This document shows positions 1 to 9,338 of a stretch of 44,712 bases of DNA, piece by piece. The first letter of the stretch is position 1, and each line of letters starts with the position of its first letter. Made by a program: the position numbers and the translations under genes. The notes beneath the pieces are model-generated. The model saw nothing but the letters and a program-made list of their open reading frames with translations, did not search any database and had not been told where the DNA came from. Origin of the DNA: a virus; IMG/VR virus record IMGVR_UViG_3300048908_000199, positions 1-44,712 of that record; one strand, given 5' to 3'.

Positions 1-117
1 GTTCGCCTCATAGGCCGCCGAGAAGGCGTCGCCCGGCGTCGTCTCAAGCCGATCGGCAATCTGCGACGATGCGCGGGCCTGCGCCTCTTGCGTCTCCTGC
101 GGGAATAGATCGAACAT
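1..117 (-). CDS. Virion protein N-terminus, cut by window edge
   Basis: Only the first 39 codons are present. The ATG at 117 lies three bases after the stop of the 1017-residue virion protein, so the gene belongs to the same leftward late operon. The visible residues (starting MFDLFPQETQEAQARA) are Ala/Gln-rich and probably helical. The reading frame is open to the edge. The leftward gene at the other end of the window also lacks its start, so the two may be one gene in a circular genome. The function is not visible from this fragment alone. An internal virion (ejection) protein is inferred from position. Confidence 0.6.
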   Translation of the reverse strand, partial: MFDLFPQETQEAQARASSQIADRLETTPGDAFSAAYEAN

Positions 118-120
118 GGC

Positions 121-3100
121 TCAGTATCCGAAAACGGGGTCGATCGGGCGATTGTTCTTTCCAGCGATAAGGCTGGGCGACTGCGGCATCCCCGGCTGAT
201 AGTTGCGTTCATCGACGGGCGCCGGGAGCGTCACGCCCTGTTGCGGGTGCTGCATGGCGTCCTTGGTCTGCTGGCGCAGATCGAGCAGGAATGCGCCGCC
301 GTCCGCGCCCTTTAGATAGGTGCGCGTCGTCGGGTCGTTGCCGCCCGAGAAGATGCGATATTGGCCGTCGCCGTGGCTTTCCAGCCGCCATTGCCCTGAC
401 GCGCCAAACTCATTGCGTTGCAGCATCTTCGCCGTGATCGCATTGCCCTCCTTGTCAGTCGCCCCGGCAAGATCAGCGTCGCTCAAACGATTGATCGCGT
501 CGCGCACATAACCTTCATTCGCGCCATAGACCGGAGAGAGGATCGACGTGCCTTTAAAATTTACGACGCCGCCCGTCACCTTGTCGATGGCGTCCTTCCA
601 GCGCTCGGCATTGAACTGGCCGGTTTCATCGCCGGATTTCGCCGCCTGCGCGACATAATAGGCCTTGGCGCTGTTCAGCGTGGAGGCGCGCAATCCTGGG
701 TTGCCAAAATCCTGAATGGGGAACGACTTGGCGAAAGCCGGCGCCAATTCCTTGTCGGCCGGGATCAGTTTATCGGCCGCGCCCGATTTGATGAGCGCCT
801 GCCCTTCCATGAGGTCTTGCGCAACCTGCGGGCTGTATTGCCCGACCTGCCCGGCCTTGGCGACAATCTGCCCCTCGACGCCGGTTTGCGCGATGGCCGA
901 GAGCGTGGCCTGGCGCTGCGCCTCCGGGAGCGCGGAAAGAGCAGCCGAGGCATTGAGCTTCTGCTGTGTCGTCCCGGTTTCCATGACGCCCTTCCATTGG
1001 TCCGTCTCGCTGCTCGGGATCGCAGACAGGTTGCGCAGCCCCTCGCGCGCGCCGATCGCCGTCATCGCCTGCGACCGCTCAATCATCGCGGCGCCCAGGT
1101 CGTGGGGATCGTCAAAGTTCAGCGGGCGCGGCGGCTGCGCGATCCAGCCACGGTTCAGTGCCGCCTCGATCGGGTGATCGCGAAGCTGCGCCTGCCCGCG
1201 CTGATAGGCCGCCTGCGCCTCGTTGGCGATATTCTGCTGGTGGATCGAGCCGCCTTGCGCCTGCTGCATGACGGAATTGACGAACGCCTGCCCCTGCGTC
1301 GGCGGCATCCCCATAGCCACATCAGACTGGATTTTGCCCTGCACCATCGCCGTCAGCTTTTCGCGCTGTGTCGCCTGCGAAGTGTCGCCTTCCGTGAGCT
1401 GGATATAATTTGCGAGCGCGGTCGATGACGGCATAAAACCATTCTGCAACTGCTTCTCAAGCGCCGGCCCCATGATTTGCGCCGCCTGCGACTGGTTCTG
1501 CTGGTCGCGCGCCTGCTGGCCGATCCATGCCGAGGCGAGATAGGGGTTCTGCTTGACCTGCTCGGGCGTGTAGGGGACGCCGTTCGCAGATGGCGCCTGC
1601 GTGCCGGAATATTTCGCCGCCCATTTCTGGACGAAGGCGCTCGCCGGCGCGTTCGGGTCGCCCCCATTATTGGAAATCGCCTGCGCCGAGACAACCTGCC
1701 CCGCGGGCGCATTTGGGTTTTGCAGCAGCGCGAGTGCGCCGCCCGCGCCCTGCTGGTGCGCGAGATACAATTCAGCCTCAGTCGGCGCGCGGCCAAGGCC
1801 GCCTTTCAGCGCGGAATAGTTGTCTGCGGTAAGGCGCTGCATGGCGACTTCCTGCGCCTTCGGGTCCATAACATCCCCGCCGCCGCCATATTTCGCCCAC
1901 GTCCCGAAGGTGAACTGATAGCGCCCCTTGGCGCTACTCGTGCTGGCGCCCGCCGCGTCATTGCCCGCGCTTTCGATCTGGCGGGTGCGCGCCATATAGC
2001 CGGGGAGCGCCGCGGAAAGATCGTTGACCTGCCCGGCGCCATGTCCCATCAGCATATCGGCCTGCTGCTGCGGCGAGAGGCCCGCCGTCGCAGTATGGAA
2101 GCCGTGGATCATCTTGAGCGCGGCGACTTCCTGCGCGCTGTGGCCGTCGCCGGATGCGACCGCCGCCTGCGCCGCCTGGTCCCACACCTTGCCCTCGATC
2201 GGCTTGCCAGTGCCGATCATGGTTTTCAGGTTGGCCATGCTCTGCTGGTTAGCGTCAACCGCCGCGACATTCTGCCCCTGCAAATACGAAAGCCGCGCCT
2301 CGCCCGCCGCCTTGATCTGCGCGCGCTGCGCCGGGCTGGCGTCGGGCATCGTCTCTGCAGCGTGCCACAGTTCCTCGCGCGCCTTAAGAACGCCGTCGCT
2401 CGCATAGGTCCGGTCCATGTGGCCGACAACCGCCGCGCCTTGCAGCGCCGCCGTCGCGTCCTTGCGCGAGTTCTCGACAACCTGCTCTGGCATGCCCCAG
2501 CGCGGGTTCTCCTTGGCCGTATCGAAATAGCCATTGAGCTTGGCCATGCCCTGCTTATAGGCTTCGGTCCCGGTCGCGCCCTGCTGTGCGAGTTGGAGCA
2601 GATCGTTCTTCTGGCTCTCAATCTGCGCCAGCACATTGGCCTTGGCGTCGGCATCGTCAGATGAAGCCTTGGCGTTTACCAACCCGTTATAGTGTTGAGC
2701 CGCCATGGTAGTGGCGTTGTCCACCATCTGGACGCCGAGCGGCGACGAGCCATATTGCCCTTTGAGGGTCGTGATAAAGCCGTTCGCCGCGTTCTGGAAG
2801 CCCCGCGGATCGCCGTCGAACTTCTGGCGCATGGTGTTGAGCGCCATCGTCGTGGCAGCCTGCCCCTGCGCCTGCGTCCCGGCGACGGCGGCATGTTCAT
2901 AGATCGCGCCCGCCTGCGCGTTGAAGATGAAGGACTGGTGCGGGTGCACGGCGACGATGCCGCCGCTGGCGTCGCGCGTCACGACGGGGTTCATCGCGTC
3001 CTCGCGGCCCTGCTGTTCAGCCGACACATTCGCGAGCTGCTGCACGCCCTGCCCGAGCGCGGCCACGCCATTGGCTAAGTCCTGTCCCTTGGCCGCGATC

Positions 3101-3174
3101 TGCGCGCCGGAAATGCGCGGCGTCGGGGCCTGGATCAGCGGGTCGCCGGGATCGGGAATTTGCAGCTCAACCAT
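121..3174 (-). CDS. Large internal virion protein with transglycosylase-like domain
   Basis: This 1017-residue protein follows the tail nozzle and a small core protein, the usual place for podovirus ejection proteins. Most of it is Ala/Gln-rich and helical. A globular segment near residues 395-500 contains RQIESAGN followed by AKGRYQF and later an AHQQG motif. This resembles the catalytic Glu region and the G-x-YQF signature of lytic transglycosylase-like lysozyme folds. The inferred role is local peptidoglycan cleavage during DNA injection, with the rest forming part of the internal core. The virion-protein call is fairly sure; the enzyme assignment rests on motif resemblance only. Confidence 0.7.
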   Translation of the reverse strand: MVELQIPDPGDPLIQAPTPRISGAQIAAKGQDLANGVAALGQGVQQLANVSAEQQGREDAMNPVVTRDASGGIVAVHPHQSFIFNAQAGAIYEHAAVAGTQAQGQAATTMALNTMRQKFDGDPRGFQNAANGFITTLKGQYGSSPLGVQMVDNATTMAAQHYNGLVNAKASSDDADAKANVLAQIESQKNDLLQLAQQGATGTEAYKQGMAKLNGYFDTAKENPRWGMPEQVVENSRKDATAALQGAAVVGHMDRTYASDGVLKAREELWHAAETMPDASPAQRAQIKAAGEARLSYLQGQNVAAVDANQQSMANLKTMIGTGKPIEGKVWDQAAQAAVASGDGHSAQEVAALKMIHGFHTATAGLSPQQQADMLMGHGAGQVNDLSAALPGYMARTRQIESAGNDAAGASTSSAKGRYQFTFGTWAKYGGGGDVMDPKAQEVAMQRLTADNYSALKGGLGRAPTEAELYLAHQQGAGGALALLQNPNAPAGQVVSAQAISNNGGDPNAPASAFVQKWAAKYSGTQAPSANGVPYTPEQVKQNPYLASAWIGQQARDQQNQSQAAQIMGPALEKQLQNGFMPSSTALANYIQLTEGDTSQATQREKLTAMVQGKIQSDVAMGMPPTQGQAFVNSVMQQAQGGSIHQQNIANEAQAAYQRGQAQLRDHPIEAALNRGWIAQPPRPLNFDDPHDLGAAMIERSQAMTAIGAREGLRNLSAIPSSETDQWKGVMETGTTQQKLNASAALSALPEAQRQATLSAIAQTGVEGQIVAKAGQVGQYSPQVAQDLMEGQALIKSGAADKLIPADKELAPAFAKSFPIQDFGNPGLRASTLNSAKAYYVAQAAKSGDETGQFNAERWKDAIDKVTGGVVNFKGTSILSPVYGANEGYVRDAINRLSDADLAGATDKEGNAITAKMLQRNEFGASGQWRLESHGDGQYRIFSGGNDPTTRTYLKGADGGAFLLDLRQQTKDAMQHPQQGVTLPAPVDERNYQPGMPQSPSLIAGKNNRPIDPVFGY

Positions 3175-3184
3175 TCATCACCTG

Positions 3185-3643
3185 TCAGGAACCGAAACCG
3201 CCCGATTTGAACGCGCCGGAAAGGCCACTCATCGCACCGCCCGCCGCGCCGAGGAGGCCGCCGAGCAGGTCGCTCTGCGCCGCCTTGGTATAGAACTGCG
3301 ACGCCTTCTGGTCCTCTCCGACCTGCGCCATGATGTTCTTGACCTTCTGCTGGCGCACGTCATCCGAACGCTGCTCGAAATTGTTCGCCACAGCCGCGCC
3401 GGATGGCGAGTTGGTCGCCGTATTGGTCGAGGCGCGCACGGCCGAGATATTGGCCAGCGTCGCCGCCAGCCCGCGCCGCATCGCCGTATCGGTCTGCGTC
3501 GCCTGGATCATCCCATATTGGGATTGGTCCTGCATCCTCTGCGCCTCATGGGCGTCGCCCTGGGCCTTGGCGTTGGCGCCCATGATGGAGCCGACCATCG
3601 ACAGGCCGGTGGCGGCAAGGCCAAGGACGGGAGCGAAAGCCAT
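3185..3643 (-). CDS. Small internal virion/core protein
   Basis: This 152-residue protein is best started at MAFAPVLGLAATGLSMVG, where ATG overlaps the upstream stop as TAATG. A hydrophobic Gly/Ala N-terminus is followed by a Gln-rich helical middle (residues about 35-110) and a Gly-rich tail. This is the pattern of T7 gp14-like ejection proteins. It lies between the tail nozzle and the large transglycosylase-containing protein, which also suggests an ejected core component that could insert in the envelope. No enzymatic motif is visible. Confidence 0.6.
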   Translation of the reverse strand: MAFAPVLGLAATGLSMVGSIMGANAKAQGDAHEAQRMQDQSQYGMIQATQTDTAMRRGLAATLANISAVRASTNTATNSPSGAAVANNFEQRSDDVRQQKVKNIMAQVGEDQKASQFYTKAAQSDLLGGLLGAAGGAMSGLSGAFKSGGFGS

Positions 3644-5949
3644 TAGGGCGTGACCTCGATCGTGACTTCGACAATCTGGCAAGGGCCAGGGCGGGGCTTG
3701 ACGAGAGATATGCGCGGTTCGTAATCGCGCAGCAACGGCCTGATGTGCTGGACGCGATCGCGCTGCGGCGGCGCAACCGTCGTATCGTCGCCAAAGTCAT
3801 AGGCCGGGAAGGTCTTGTTGCGCACGGCAATGTCGGTCGAGCCGGTATAGGCCACGGTGAAGCGGGTAATCCGCCGGCGCCTCTGGCGCTGGCCCATCGA
3901 CTGGCCATCCGCCGCGTCAGGCGTGAATGGCTCAAATTCAGACGCTGGATATGCCACGCCGATCTTGAGCGTCGGGCTGGTCAAGTCCTCGCCGGGGTAC
4001 GGGATGATATTGCCATTGGCGTCAACGGCGCGCTCGCCGCGGTCATAGGCGCCATCCATCAGCGTCACCGACGCCCCGGCCGCCCACCACGCCGGGCCTT
4101 TCCCCGCGATGACGAGGTTCCCAGGAAATACGCTCAGGAGAACAGACATATCGCAATAGGCGCCAGGGTTTTCGACCTCGCAGATCAGGCCATAGGGCGT
4201 CGCGGAGACGTAATAGATCGTCGCGGAGTTGGATGAGAGCCAGGTCGAAGAGAATGCGCCAAGCCACGGCATCCAGCCGACGATAACGCGGTCTTGTTTC
4301 TTCGTGAGCGTCCCGACCAGAACCGAACCGTCGGCGTTCAGGACATAGACATATTTTTCGGGGAATGCGCCGGCGCCAATCGTCAGGCCAAGGCAAACCG
4401 GATCGTTGAACAGCGAGGCGTAAAACCCGCTGGCATCGATGCCGATATAGGGCGTCGTGTAGCCGCCGGTGCGGATCAGCGCGGAGACGGAATTGGAGCC
4501 GATGCCCATGTAAAGGATGCAGTCGGAAGTCTGGACCGGCTTGATATCGGAGCAGCCGTCGCTTGTGATTTCGCGGAACTCGACCGATCCGGGCTTGAGC
4601 GGGTTGGCCGCTGAAACGGGAACGTAGAAAATCCCGCTGTCCGTGAAGACAAATTCGTCGCCCCAACCCACGACATGGCGCACGCGCGGACGGGCACGAC
4701 CGGACGGCGCCAGAAATTCGAGGATCGCGGAGCTGGCGTCGGCGCCCGCCGTCGGGTCGCTCGACGCGGCCGTGGCGTCAACCCAAAAGAAATTCGGCCC
4801 GTACAGCGATCCCCAAAGCACGGCTTCCGGCATCTGCGGAAAATCGTAGAAGATGATGCGCCCGTTATCATAGGCGCAGCCCTGCGGCCAGCCATTGATA
4901 TAGGACATGAACTCCTCAGCCCATTGCACAGTCGGTAGCGGTCCACCGGTCTGGACCGGGTTTTGCGCGACGGGCGACTGCGCCGTGGGCGAGACGAGCG
5001 TATCGCCGGCCGCGCCAATGACGATGTTCGTCGTGCCGGCATAGGGGCCGCCGGTTAGCGGATCGCCAAAGACCAGGAACGGGTCAAACGAAACCACGTT
5101 CATAATCACGCCGTCAATGTAATAGCCGGTGATCGAGGATGGCCCAGGGCCGACGATCGTCCCGGCGTCCGTGATCGACGAAATCTCCATCTTGAGTTTC
5201 GAGACGGTCGTTTCTGCAATCTGCCCGACTTTGAAACCGGCCTTGCTCCGCACCGTGACGCGGATATAGCTTGGCAGCACATTGGCGACGGTCGCCGTCG
5301 CATGGGTCGGATCGGTATAGCCGGTGATCTGCACCTGCTGGCCGAGGATCGAAAGCCGCGCGCCGACCATTGCCGGCGTGAAATAGTTCACGCTGCAAAC
5401 CAGCGTCACGGTCCCGCTGATGGCGGAATAGGACATGGTGGCGCCAGGAACCGAAAGCCGGAAGAATGGCTCCATCAGATAGTTGTTTGCGCCGACGGTG
5501 AAGGCGAAAGCGTTCGCGCTCCAAGCGTGCGTCGTCCGGTCCCATGTCAGGATTTGCGGCTGCATCCCAGGAAAGCAGATGACGATTTCAAACTGCGCCT
5601 GGCACCAAACGATCTGCGCATAGGTCGCGCCGGTCCAGAGATAGCTTCCGCTCGTATTGGTGAAAACGACGTTGCCGTAAATGTCCGTGATGATGATCTG
5701 GCCCGCCGGGAAGGCGATCATATATTCGTAGCCAGGCGCCATGCGGACATATTCGGCGCGCTTGGAGGATGGCTGAAAGAGCGCGTCACGACCCGGCCGC
5801 TGCTTCATCGAGCCGGCCGCCGTCGGGCGCCAGTTCAGCATCTTGCGGCCGGCGCTTTTCAGATCATCGGCGTCGTCGCGGCGGCGGGCCGCGGCGTCGA
5901 TCTGGCCGCCGTTGAAATCGCGCTGGGCGTGGACGAGTTTGTTGCTCAC
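3643..5949 (-). CDS. Tail nozzle / tail tubular protein B-like
   Basis: This 768-residue protein is beta-rich, with an N-terminus like podovirus tail-nozzle proteins: an early FNGGQI segment, then a NWRPTAAGSMKQRPG segment (about residues 39-53) followed by repeated beta strands. It starts four bases inside the preceding tail-adaptor gene, so the two are translationally coupled, as tail tubular A and B are in T7-like phages. The inferred role is the distal part of the short tail tube. Length and order fit the family. The call rests on N-terminal pattern plus synteny. Confidence 0.72.
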   Translation of the reverse strand: MSNKLVHAQRDFNGGQIDAAARRRDDADDLKSAGRKMLNWRPTAAGSMKQRPGRDALFQPSSKRAEYVRMAPGYEYMIAFPAGQIIITDIYGNVVFTNTSGSYLWTGATYAQIVWCQAQFEIVICFPGMQPQILTWDRTTHAWSANAFAFTVGANNYLMEPFFRLSVPGATMSYSAISGTVTLVCSVNYFTPAMVGARLSILGQQVQITGYTDPTHATATVANVLPSYIRVTVRSKAGFKVGQIAETTVSKLKMEISSITDAGTIVGPGPSSITGYYIDGVIMNVVSFDPFLVFGDPLTGGPYAGTTNIVIGAAGDTLVSPTAQSPVAQNPVQTGGPLPTVQWAEEFMSYINGWPQGCAYDNGRIIFYDFPQMPEAVLWGSLYGPNFFWVDATAASSDPTAGADASSAILEFLAPSGRARPRVRHVVGWGDEFVFTDSGIFYVPVSAANPLKPGSVEFREITSDGCSDIKPVQTSDCILYMGIGSNSVSALIRTGGYTTPYIGIDASGFYASLFNDPVCLGLTIGAGAFPEKYVYVLNADGSVLVGTLTKKQDRVIVGWMPWLGAFSSTWLSSNSATIYYVSATPYGLICEVENPGAYCDMSVLLSVFPGNLVIAGKGPAWWAAGASVTLMDGAYDRGERAVDANGNIIPYPGEDLTSPTLKIGVAYPASEFEPFTPDAADGQSMGQRQRRRRITRFTVAYTGSTDIAVRNKTFPAYDFGDDTTVAPPQRDRVQHIRPLLRDYEPRISLVKPRPGPCQIVEVTIEVTP

Positions 5950-6608
5950 CAGTTATTCCAATTGCGATAGCGGCGGACTTCAAGCATCCGCGACCGGAAC
6001 GGAACGCGGCGCGGCTCCTGCTGGCTGTCGCGCGAGCGGGCCTCTTTCAATTCGTCCTTGGCCATGCCCTTGACGCCGGCGGCGAGCGTCGCATCCTCAT
6101 TGAGCGACAGAGCCAGCATCGCGGCGACTTCATTGGTCAGCGTCTCCATGAAGCCGACCGAAACTGTCGTCGGCTGCGTCGTCGGAACATAGAGCGCGGT
6201 CACGCCCTGCGACTGCGGCGTGCAATGGACCTGGCCGCCGATCAGTTTGTAATCGAAAGCCGGAGGGCGCGTTTGCAGCGCGGGGTTGCCGGGCAGGTTG
6301 CCGGGGATGATGAGCGAGGCATAATAATTGTCCCACACGTCGATCAGTTGCAGGCAGTCCGCCGGCATCGCGAAGATGGTCTGATAGCCAGGGAACGCGC
6401 TCGATCCGACGGAAGTTAGCGCCAGCATCTTCGTCTGGAATTTCCAGTTGTGGCGGTTCAGGACAACCGGCAAGAGCCGATCATAGGCGCTCGAACCAGC
6501 GAGCCATTCATCCGAGCCGTCCTGAAACGTGACGGGCGCGTTGCCCGTCTGGACCAGGGCGTTATTGATGATGGTCAGCTTGTCGATCGTGACGGTGACG
6601 TTTTCCAC
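5946..6608 (-). CDS. Tail adaptor / tail tubular protein A-like
   Basis: This 220-residue protein begins with ITIINNALVQTG-type helices and carries the WLAGSSAYDRLLPVVLNRHN region, which is common in podovirus head-tail adaptors (T7 gp11-like). A central beta segment (FPGYQTIFAMPADCLQL) is followed by a basic C-terminus. It sits directly before the nozzle gene and overlaps it by four bases. The inferred role is the ring that joins the portal to the nozzle. The pattern is convincing for the family, though no direct comparison could be run. Confidence 0.75.
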   Translation of the reverse strand: MENVTVTIDKLTIINNALVQTGNAPVTFQDGSDEWLAGSSAYDRLLPVVLNRHNWKFQTKMLALTSVGSSAFPGYQTIFAMPADCLQLIDVWDNYYASLIIPGNLPGNPALQTRPPAFDYKLIGGQVHCTPQSQGVTALYVPTTQPTTVSVGFMETLTNEVAAMLALSLNEDATLAAGVKGMAKDELKEARSRDSQQEPRRVPFRSRMLEVRRYRNWNNW

Positions 6609-6640
6609 GGCGCGCTCCTGTCATGCGGAAAGTGCCGCCC

Positions 6641-6699
6641 TTGAAGGCCGCCTTCAACGCACACGAAAAGACCGCCGTGAGAATTACCCCGCGGCGGTC
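6641..6699 (-). terminator. Double hairpin, possible late-operon attenuator
   Basis: The gap between the head genes and the tail adaptor holds two hairpins. In the leftward direction the first has a 7-bp stem GACCGCC/GGCGGTC (6670-6699) followed by TTTTC. The second is TTGAAGG-CGG-CCTTCAA (6641-6657), a perfect 7-bp stem with a 3-base loop. The first looks like a weak intrinsic terminator. Together they could lower tail-gene expression relative to capsid or protect mRNA ends. Confidence 0.5.
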
Positions 6700-6727
6700 C
6701 TCTTGCCTTCCCCTGTGACGGGCAGGA

Positions 6728-6961
6728 TCAGGAAGCGGCGTCGTCGCCCTTCTTGCCTTTCGCGGGGGCGCGATCCTTGGGCACCTCCACGACGGCGGCG
6801 CTGGCCAGTTCCGCGAGCTTGGCGGCCGAGGCTTCCGCTTCGGCGTCGGTCCACGGTTCCTTGCGCCATTCGAGCGGGTGGAAGCCGATAGCGGCGTTGG
6901 CGTCGATCACGAACATATCGGCGGCGCCATAGAGGTAGTGGTAGATCGTGGTGCGGTCCAT
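6728..6961 (-). CDS. Small late protein of unknown function
   Basis: This 77-residue acidic/Ala-rich protein starts MDRTTIYHYLYGAADMFV and has a Lys-rich C-terminal tail. A purine-rich AAGGGG lies five bases before the ATG. It sits between the decoration-like protein and the tail adaptor, in the slot where head-completion or assembly factors often occur. No domain was recognised. Confidence 0.6.
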   Translation of the reverse strand: MDRTTIYHYLYGAADMFVIDANAAIGFHPLEWRKEPWTDAEAEASAAKLAELASAAVVEVPKDRAPAKGKKGDDAAS

Positions 6962-6970
6962 ATCGGCCCC

Positions 6971-7474
6971 TTAGTCGGCGGTGTCGTAGACGATCCACGA
7001 CGAGAAGGTGATGCTCGGGCCGGTGCCGCCAACCTTGAGATAAAGCTGGAGATACTGGAACACGAAGCCGCCCATCTGATTGCAGAACGGGATCACATGG
7101 CGCGTCGCGGCCGAGCCGGTAATCGGCATGGTCGGAGACACCGAGGAAATGCTCGCGATGATGCGCAGCGCCGAGGTCGCGGCGAAATCGTGGATCGCCA
7201 GGAGTTCGACGTTGCCGTTCGTGAAGGCCGCGTCATTCGAGCCGCAGAGCGCGAACTGATAATATTCATCGCTCGTCGCCATATTGGCGGCGGAAACATC
7301 GATCACCCAAAAGCCGATGAAGCGGCCCGAAAGGATCGGAACCTGGGTGTTGACGTTGCCGGAAATAAAGCCGCTTCCGGTGACAGTCTGCGCCTTGGAA
7401 AAGGCGGTCGAGCTGTCATAAGGCATTGCCCAGGTTGGAAGGACCGAGGGGAGGGTAGGGTTCGTGAGCGCCAT
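6971..7474 (-). CDS. Capsid decoration/cement-like protein
   Basis: This 167-residue protein is predicted all-beta. An early SSTAFSKAQTVTGSGFIS segment is followed by alternating hydrophobic strands and the segment LYLKVGGTGPSITFSSWIV. It lies immediately after the major capsid gene, where podophages such as the Bordetella BPP-1 group encode a jelly-roll cement protein (Bbp16 type). The fold and role are inferred from strand pattern and synteny. Its Shine-Dalgarno lies inside a short dyad touching the ATG. Confidence 0.5.
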   Translation of the reverse strand: MALTNPTLPSVLPTWAMPYDSSTAFSKAQTVTGSGFISGNVNTQVPILSGRFIGFWVIDVSAANMATSDEYYQFALCGSNDAAFTNGNVELLAIHDFAATSALRIIASISSVSPTMPITGSAATRHVIPFCNQMGGFVFQYLQLYLKVGGTGPSITFSSWIVYDTAD

Positions 7475-7488
7475 ATCAGGCTCCTGAT
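7475..7488 (-). promoter_or_regulatory. Hairpin over the ribosome-binding site
   Basis: ATCAGG-AG-CCTGAT is a perfect dyad immediately before the ATG at 7474. The AGGAG ribosome-binding site lies in the stem and loop (5-bp stem with a GAGC loop). This could restrict initiation on the decoration-like gene. Confidence 0.45.
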
Positions 7489-7539
7489 TTCATGCCGTTG
7501 AAGGTCCGGGCCAGCACCGCCAGCCCGGAGCGGATTGCA

Positions 7540-8502
7540 TCAGACGGTGATCGTGGCCGCCGTGATCGAGGACAGGCGGGCGGCCGCCTTCGGGTGTTCC
7601 TTGGCGATGCCCCAATCCCATTTGATGTGGGTCGAGTAGAACGGGGCGCCGACCATCATGCCCTCATCGAGGACCGAAAGCGGGGTCTGCTCGATCGCGT
7701 AAATGCCGCCATCACGCAGCGACACGCAGTAGATCGAGGAAGTCTGCGCGGCGCCGCCGCCGGAGCCGACTTCGGTGAAGGGCAGCATGTCGGGCGTATC
7801 GTCCGGCTCGTATCCGAACAGGATCGGGAGGCCCTTGTACTTCATGATGCGCCGGCCGAAATCGTCTTCCGCGAACGCGATGGTCTGGTTGACCAGCGAA
7901 TTGTTGCGGGCGGCGGCTTCGACATAGGGCATCAGGCCGCGCGGGAAAATCCAGTGCGTGGGCTTGTTGACCATCCAGTAAAGGATATCGAGGTTCGCCA
8001 ACGACAGCGCGCCGCCGCCGGAGGCCGCCGAGTTCGCCAGGAAGTTGGAGTTCGTGGTCGAGCAGCGCGATTGCAGGCCGGTGGGCTGCGCGACGTTCGA
8101 CGTGTTGTCGCCCTTGATGAAGGTCGAGGTGAACATCTGCGAAAGCGCGATGGTCTTGAGCTTTTCCTGGCGCGCGCGATGCTCCATGCCGAGGCGGTCG
8201 CAGATGGCGCGATCGGCCTGAACATATTCGTCGATGAAGAAGGTATCTTCTTCACGCAGCGAGAAGGAGCCGGTGGCGGAGTTGCCGGCGGCGTTCAGGT
8301 TGCGGAAGCCGACGCTCGGCAGGCCCGAGATATCCATGAAGGCGCGCTTGCCGTTGGTGGCCGGCAGGAATGGAACCGCCCGCATCACATCGGACTCGGC
8401 AATCATGTTCTCGACAAAAACGCGCGTGGGAGCGCCCTGGTCAAAGGTCTGCGCATATTCGGCAAGCGTGATCGGGCTTGCGACTTGGACGGTGACGGCC
8501 AT
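7540..8502 (-). CDS. Major capsid protein
   Basis: This 320-residue protein is encoded directly after the scaffold gene, with a good AAAGGAA site before ATG. The N-terminus (ITLAEYAQTF) and the central ADRAICDRLGMEHRARQEKL helix match a podophage major-capsid family of HK97-like fold. A segment near the middle (WIFPRGLMPYVEAAARN) also fits. It forms the icosahedral shell around the portal. Order scaffold, capsid, cement and tail adaptor strongly supports the call. Confidence 0.85.
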   Translation of the reverse strand: MAVTVQVASPITLAEYAQTFDQGAPTRVFVENMIAESDVMRAVPFLPATNGKRAFMDISGLPSVGFRNLNAAGNSATGSFSLREEDTFFIDEYVQADRAICDRLGMEHRARQEKLKTIALSQMFTSTFIKGDNTSNVAQPTGLQSRCSTTNSNFLANSAASGGGALSLANLDILYWMVNKPTHWIFPRGLMPYVEAAARNNSLVNQTIAFAEDDFGRRIMKYKGLPILFGYEPDDTPDMLPFTEVGSGGGAAQTSSIYCVSLRDGGIYAIEQTPLSVLDEGMMVGAPFYSTHIKWDWGIAKEHPKAAARLSSITAATITV

Positions 8503-8540
8503 TTGATTTCCTTTCTATAACCCTATGTTTCAACCGCCCG

Positions 8541-9338
8541 TCAGCGGCCAGAAGTCCGCGCCTGCGGCGGGACATTGGCGTATTGCCAGGCCCGCTTTTG
8601 CTCGAAAGTCATCTTGTCCCAGTTGCCCGGGACGCCACCGTTGCCGGGGCCGCCGGGGCCGCCGCGCGCGAGCGCGTCCACGCCCTGCGAAGTGAGCGCC
8701 GACTGGATTTTCTCGATCAGTTCAAGGCCCGATTTCGAGGCCCCCATGTTTTGGAAATGCTTGACGACATCGGCATCGTCAGAAAGCGTCTTGGAGAAGC
8801 GCAGCGCGTTATCGATGCGCTCCTGCCCGTTGTCGCCAAGAGACTGCACATATTGGCGGAGACCGGCCTCCACCTGCTGCGCCTGCGCCTGCTTGGTGGC
8901 AAGGTCAGCGGCGAGCAGTTTGGAGAAGGCTTCCTGCGTCCAGCCTTCCTTGAGCGCCATTTCGCGCAGCGGGGCGAGCAGCGGGTTTTTCTCATCGAAG
9001 CCGAAACCATCCGGCAGCGTGGCGCCATCTGGAAGCTTCAACTCGTAGCCGGCGGCTTCCTTGGGGACCGCGGCGGCGCGCTCATCGGCGGCGCGGCGCA
9101 TGTCCGCCAGTTCGGTCAGGCGCGCATTGATATCATCGAATTTGACGGAGCCTTTTTCGGCGTCCCAATATTCCTCGCTCAGCCCTTCCGGGCGCGACGG
9201 CGCCGCCGGCGGCGAAGCAGGAGGAGCAGCAGCAGCGGCATCAGCGGTCGGGTTCGGGTTCGACCCGACGCTGGATAGACCGGCGGGGGAGGGAGACGCC
9301 GGTTCGGCCGGCGGGGCTGGGGTCGTTAGGTCCGTCAC
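8541..9338 (-). CDS. Capsid scaffolding protein
   Basis: This 265-residue protein has a long Pro/Ala-rich disordered N-terminus (about residues 1-50). An EGLSEEYWD motif follows, then a mostly helical, charged body and a Gly/Pro-rich linker before the last helix. This low-complexity plus helix architecture, together with its position between portal and major capsid, is typical of scaffold proteins that template procapsid assembly. The first 98 bases overlap the preceding small gene in another frame. Confidence 0.75.
   Translation of the reverse strand: MTDLTTPAPPAEPASPSPAGLSSVGSNPNPTADAAAAAPPASPPAAPSRPEGLSEEYWDAEKGSVKFDDINARLTELADMRRAADERAAAVPKEAAGYELKLPDGATLPDGFGFDEKNPLLAPLREMALKEGWTQEAFSKLLAADLATKQAQAQQVEAGLRQYVQSLGDNGQERIDNALRFSKTLSDDADVVKHFQNMGASKSGLELIEKIQSALTSQGVDALARGGPGGPGNGGVPGNWDKMTFEQKRAWQYANVPPQARTSGR

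Noticed and set aside
418-2664. Long rightward open frames of 336 and 395 codons
   Set aside because: They lie antisense to the 1017-residue virion gene, have Arg-rich, low-complexity translations, and show no start signals. GC-rich codon bias makes such shadow frames.
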